Shown piece by piece: positions 62,837 to 64,000 of a stretch of 64,000 nucleotides of DNA. Numbering within the stretch: the first letter of the stretch is position 1; each line of letters begins with the position of its first letter. Source of the DNA: Echinometra lucunter (Eukaryota; Echinodermata; Echinoidea; Camarodonta; Echinometridae). The DNA lies in the NCBI GenBank assembly GCA_029962745.1, contig CM057165.1, forward strand, positions 3,502,340 through 3,566,339, written 5' to 3'. A program made the translations under genes and the position numbers. Below the pieces are notes generated by a model. The model had not been told where the DNA came from and searched no databases. It was given only the letters and a program-made list of their open reading frames with translations.

Positions 62837-62873
62837 ATCTCTCTCTCTCTCCCCCTCTCTCTCTCTCTCTCTC
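62837..62873. repeat. (CT)n microsatellite
   Basis: CT units with C-run interruptions. Confidence 0.92.
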
Positions 62874-63275
62874 CCCCTTTGTTTTTATTTTTCGTTCTTG
62901 AAATTTGCATATTGGACAAGGGAGGAGACAGGGTGAGGGATCCTTTCCTAGAACAAAATTCTCTGAATAGAAAGGTTCGTAGGAGGGCTTGATCTTGAAC
63001 TCTGAAGTAGGATGTCAAACGAAATGAGAAGGAAAGGAACGAAGGAAGAGTGTCGTCGGACCGGTGTCACAGATGGCTGCATATTGAATACATATATACC
63101 CTCTGAGAGAAGGGAGATTGAGAGAACGAGAGATAGAGGATTGGATGGGTGGACGGTGAAGGAGAGGATAAGAGTTTGACACAATGGCCCCAGGTCACCT
63201 CTTGTGGGAGCAGGACACAGATCTTTGAAGGAGAGTTTACTCACTTTTTTTTGAGAAGGTTGTGATGTCATTCCG

Positions 63276-63674
63276 TGTTCAGACACAAAAAAAGTCGTAT
63301 AGCTATACCAAAATGGTACTAAAACAGTATAGCTATATGATGAATTTCTGTGTCTGAACGCTCACTAACGAAAGAAACGTATAACGAAACTAGGGTCTGA
63401 GCATCATTTCGAACTAGAACTCTATGAAGAATCACAATATGTGTGTGTCTGAACGTATGGGGACTGTAGAATGGTATAACTGGGCGGGACTTAAAATGAG
63501 GTGGTTGAATGGAGACATGAACTTGCCATGACAACATACTTAGTACAAAACTGCGCATGTATGCAGCATTTTCTTTAAAGAGTTCGGGAAGTGTGTCTGA
63601 ACACTGTTCGGTGTACGATGGTTTTTTATACGATGCCTTATTGAGTTTTGGGATGAGCATTTTGTGTCTGAACA
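63276..63674. mobile_element. Inverted-repeat element (399 bp) with five copies of an internal 11-mer
   Basis: Perfect 15-bp terminal inverted repeats: TGTTCAGACACAAAA (63276-63290) and TTTTGTGTCTGAACA (63660-63674). The 11-mer TGTGTCTGAAC within the right terminus occurs three more times inside on the + strand (63349, 63444, 63592) and once inverted at the left end (63277-63287). An additional internal near-palindrome around GTATAGCTATA lies at 63296-63340. No transposase is encoded; a 130-codon minus-strand frame spans the element but has no recognisable domain. Most likely a non-autonomous DNA transposon. No convincing target-site duplication was found, so the true ends may extend slightly. 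Confidence 0.65.
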
Positions 63675-64000
63675 GGCTGATTATTACACGTAAGTGAACT
63701 CTGCTTGCCATTCTTCCATTCTCCTTGCTTATTTGCTATCATCTTTTAATTAAACCTTTGTTTTAGTTTTTTCTTTGTACTCTTTCATCAACTCCAGTCC
63801 AAATTAGAGGCACAGACTAGGCATACAATTTCAGTTCTAAGGCTTTGTACAGTCATGGACCTATTTTGTGGTCGGTCCATGCTACACTTAAGCAACAGAT
63901 AGGGCCAGTCGTCTTAATCTTATGTAATCATGGGGGATGGTCACGAGAATTGCATTCGATTGAATCAAATAAAATGGAACGTATCCTTTCTCTGAACTGG
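63675..64000. other. Intronic sequence to window end
   Basis: No exon, RNA or repeat recognised. Confidence 0.45.

Noticed and set aside
63319..63711. 130-codon minus-strand open frame
   Set aside because: It crosses both the element and its right terminus into the flank and shows no transposase motif.

Overview
This is eukaryotic (animal) genomic DNA. It is AT-rich and dense in microsatellites, and it has no bacterial-type gene packing. The one gene I can support is the 5' end of a Pbx/extradenticle-class TALE homeobox gene on the + strand. Exon 1 coding is 7004-7266, intron 1 is only 221 bp, exon 2 is 7488-7561, and intron 2 opens at 7562 and is still open at the window end (more than 56 kb). 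The frame joins across the exon 1/exon 2 splice and gives the start of the PBC domain. Exon 3 and the homeodomain are not in the window. Abundant self-complementary TACATGTA motifs, long poly-G/poly-C runs, a 'GGGCCC-GTTTCA' inverted-repeat element and a tRNA-type SINE remnant suggest a marine invertebrate deuterostome. An echinoderm, perhaps a sea urchin, is my best guess (about 0.6); this is inference from repeat style, not proof.

Layout. 1-6690 is upstream sequence with no recognisable gene, two large trinucleotide arrays (4044-4412, 5146-5362) and a weak SINE relic. 6692-7003 is a CpG-rich proximal promoter/5' UTR. It ends in a start-stop element (ATGTAATG) that overlaps the Pbx start codon by one base. 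7562-64000 is intron 2, in which AT-rich filler and simple repeats alternate with compositionally complex, CpG-bearing islands of about 200-600 bp, roughly every 1-5 kb. The islands look like the dispersed cis-regulatory elements expected in a giant intron of a developmental transcription-factor gene, but conservation is untested.

Mobile DNA in intron 2: a 5'-truncated LINE 3' end with perfect 15-bp target-site duplications (30756-31567); a hAT-like MITE (31988-32155); a GGGCCC-type MITE (28846-28971); two related foldback elements (about 10.7 and 50.8 kb); a tRNA-derived SINE remnant (48012-48245); and a 399-bp element with perfect 15-bp inverted termini that carries five copies of an 11-mer (63276-63674). 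There are also several minisatellites, the largest an array of about 183-bp units at 58473-59260.

I found no tRNA or rRNA gene, CRISPR array or nested protein gene, and no demonstrable novel 'system'. The observations most worth checking are the start-stop uORF at the Pbx start, three exact DR1 nuclear-receptor sites in the intron (far above chance), two RFX X-boxes, and the 11-mer-bearing inverted-repeat element.
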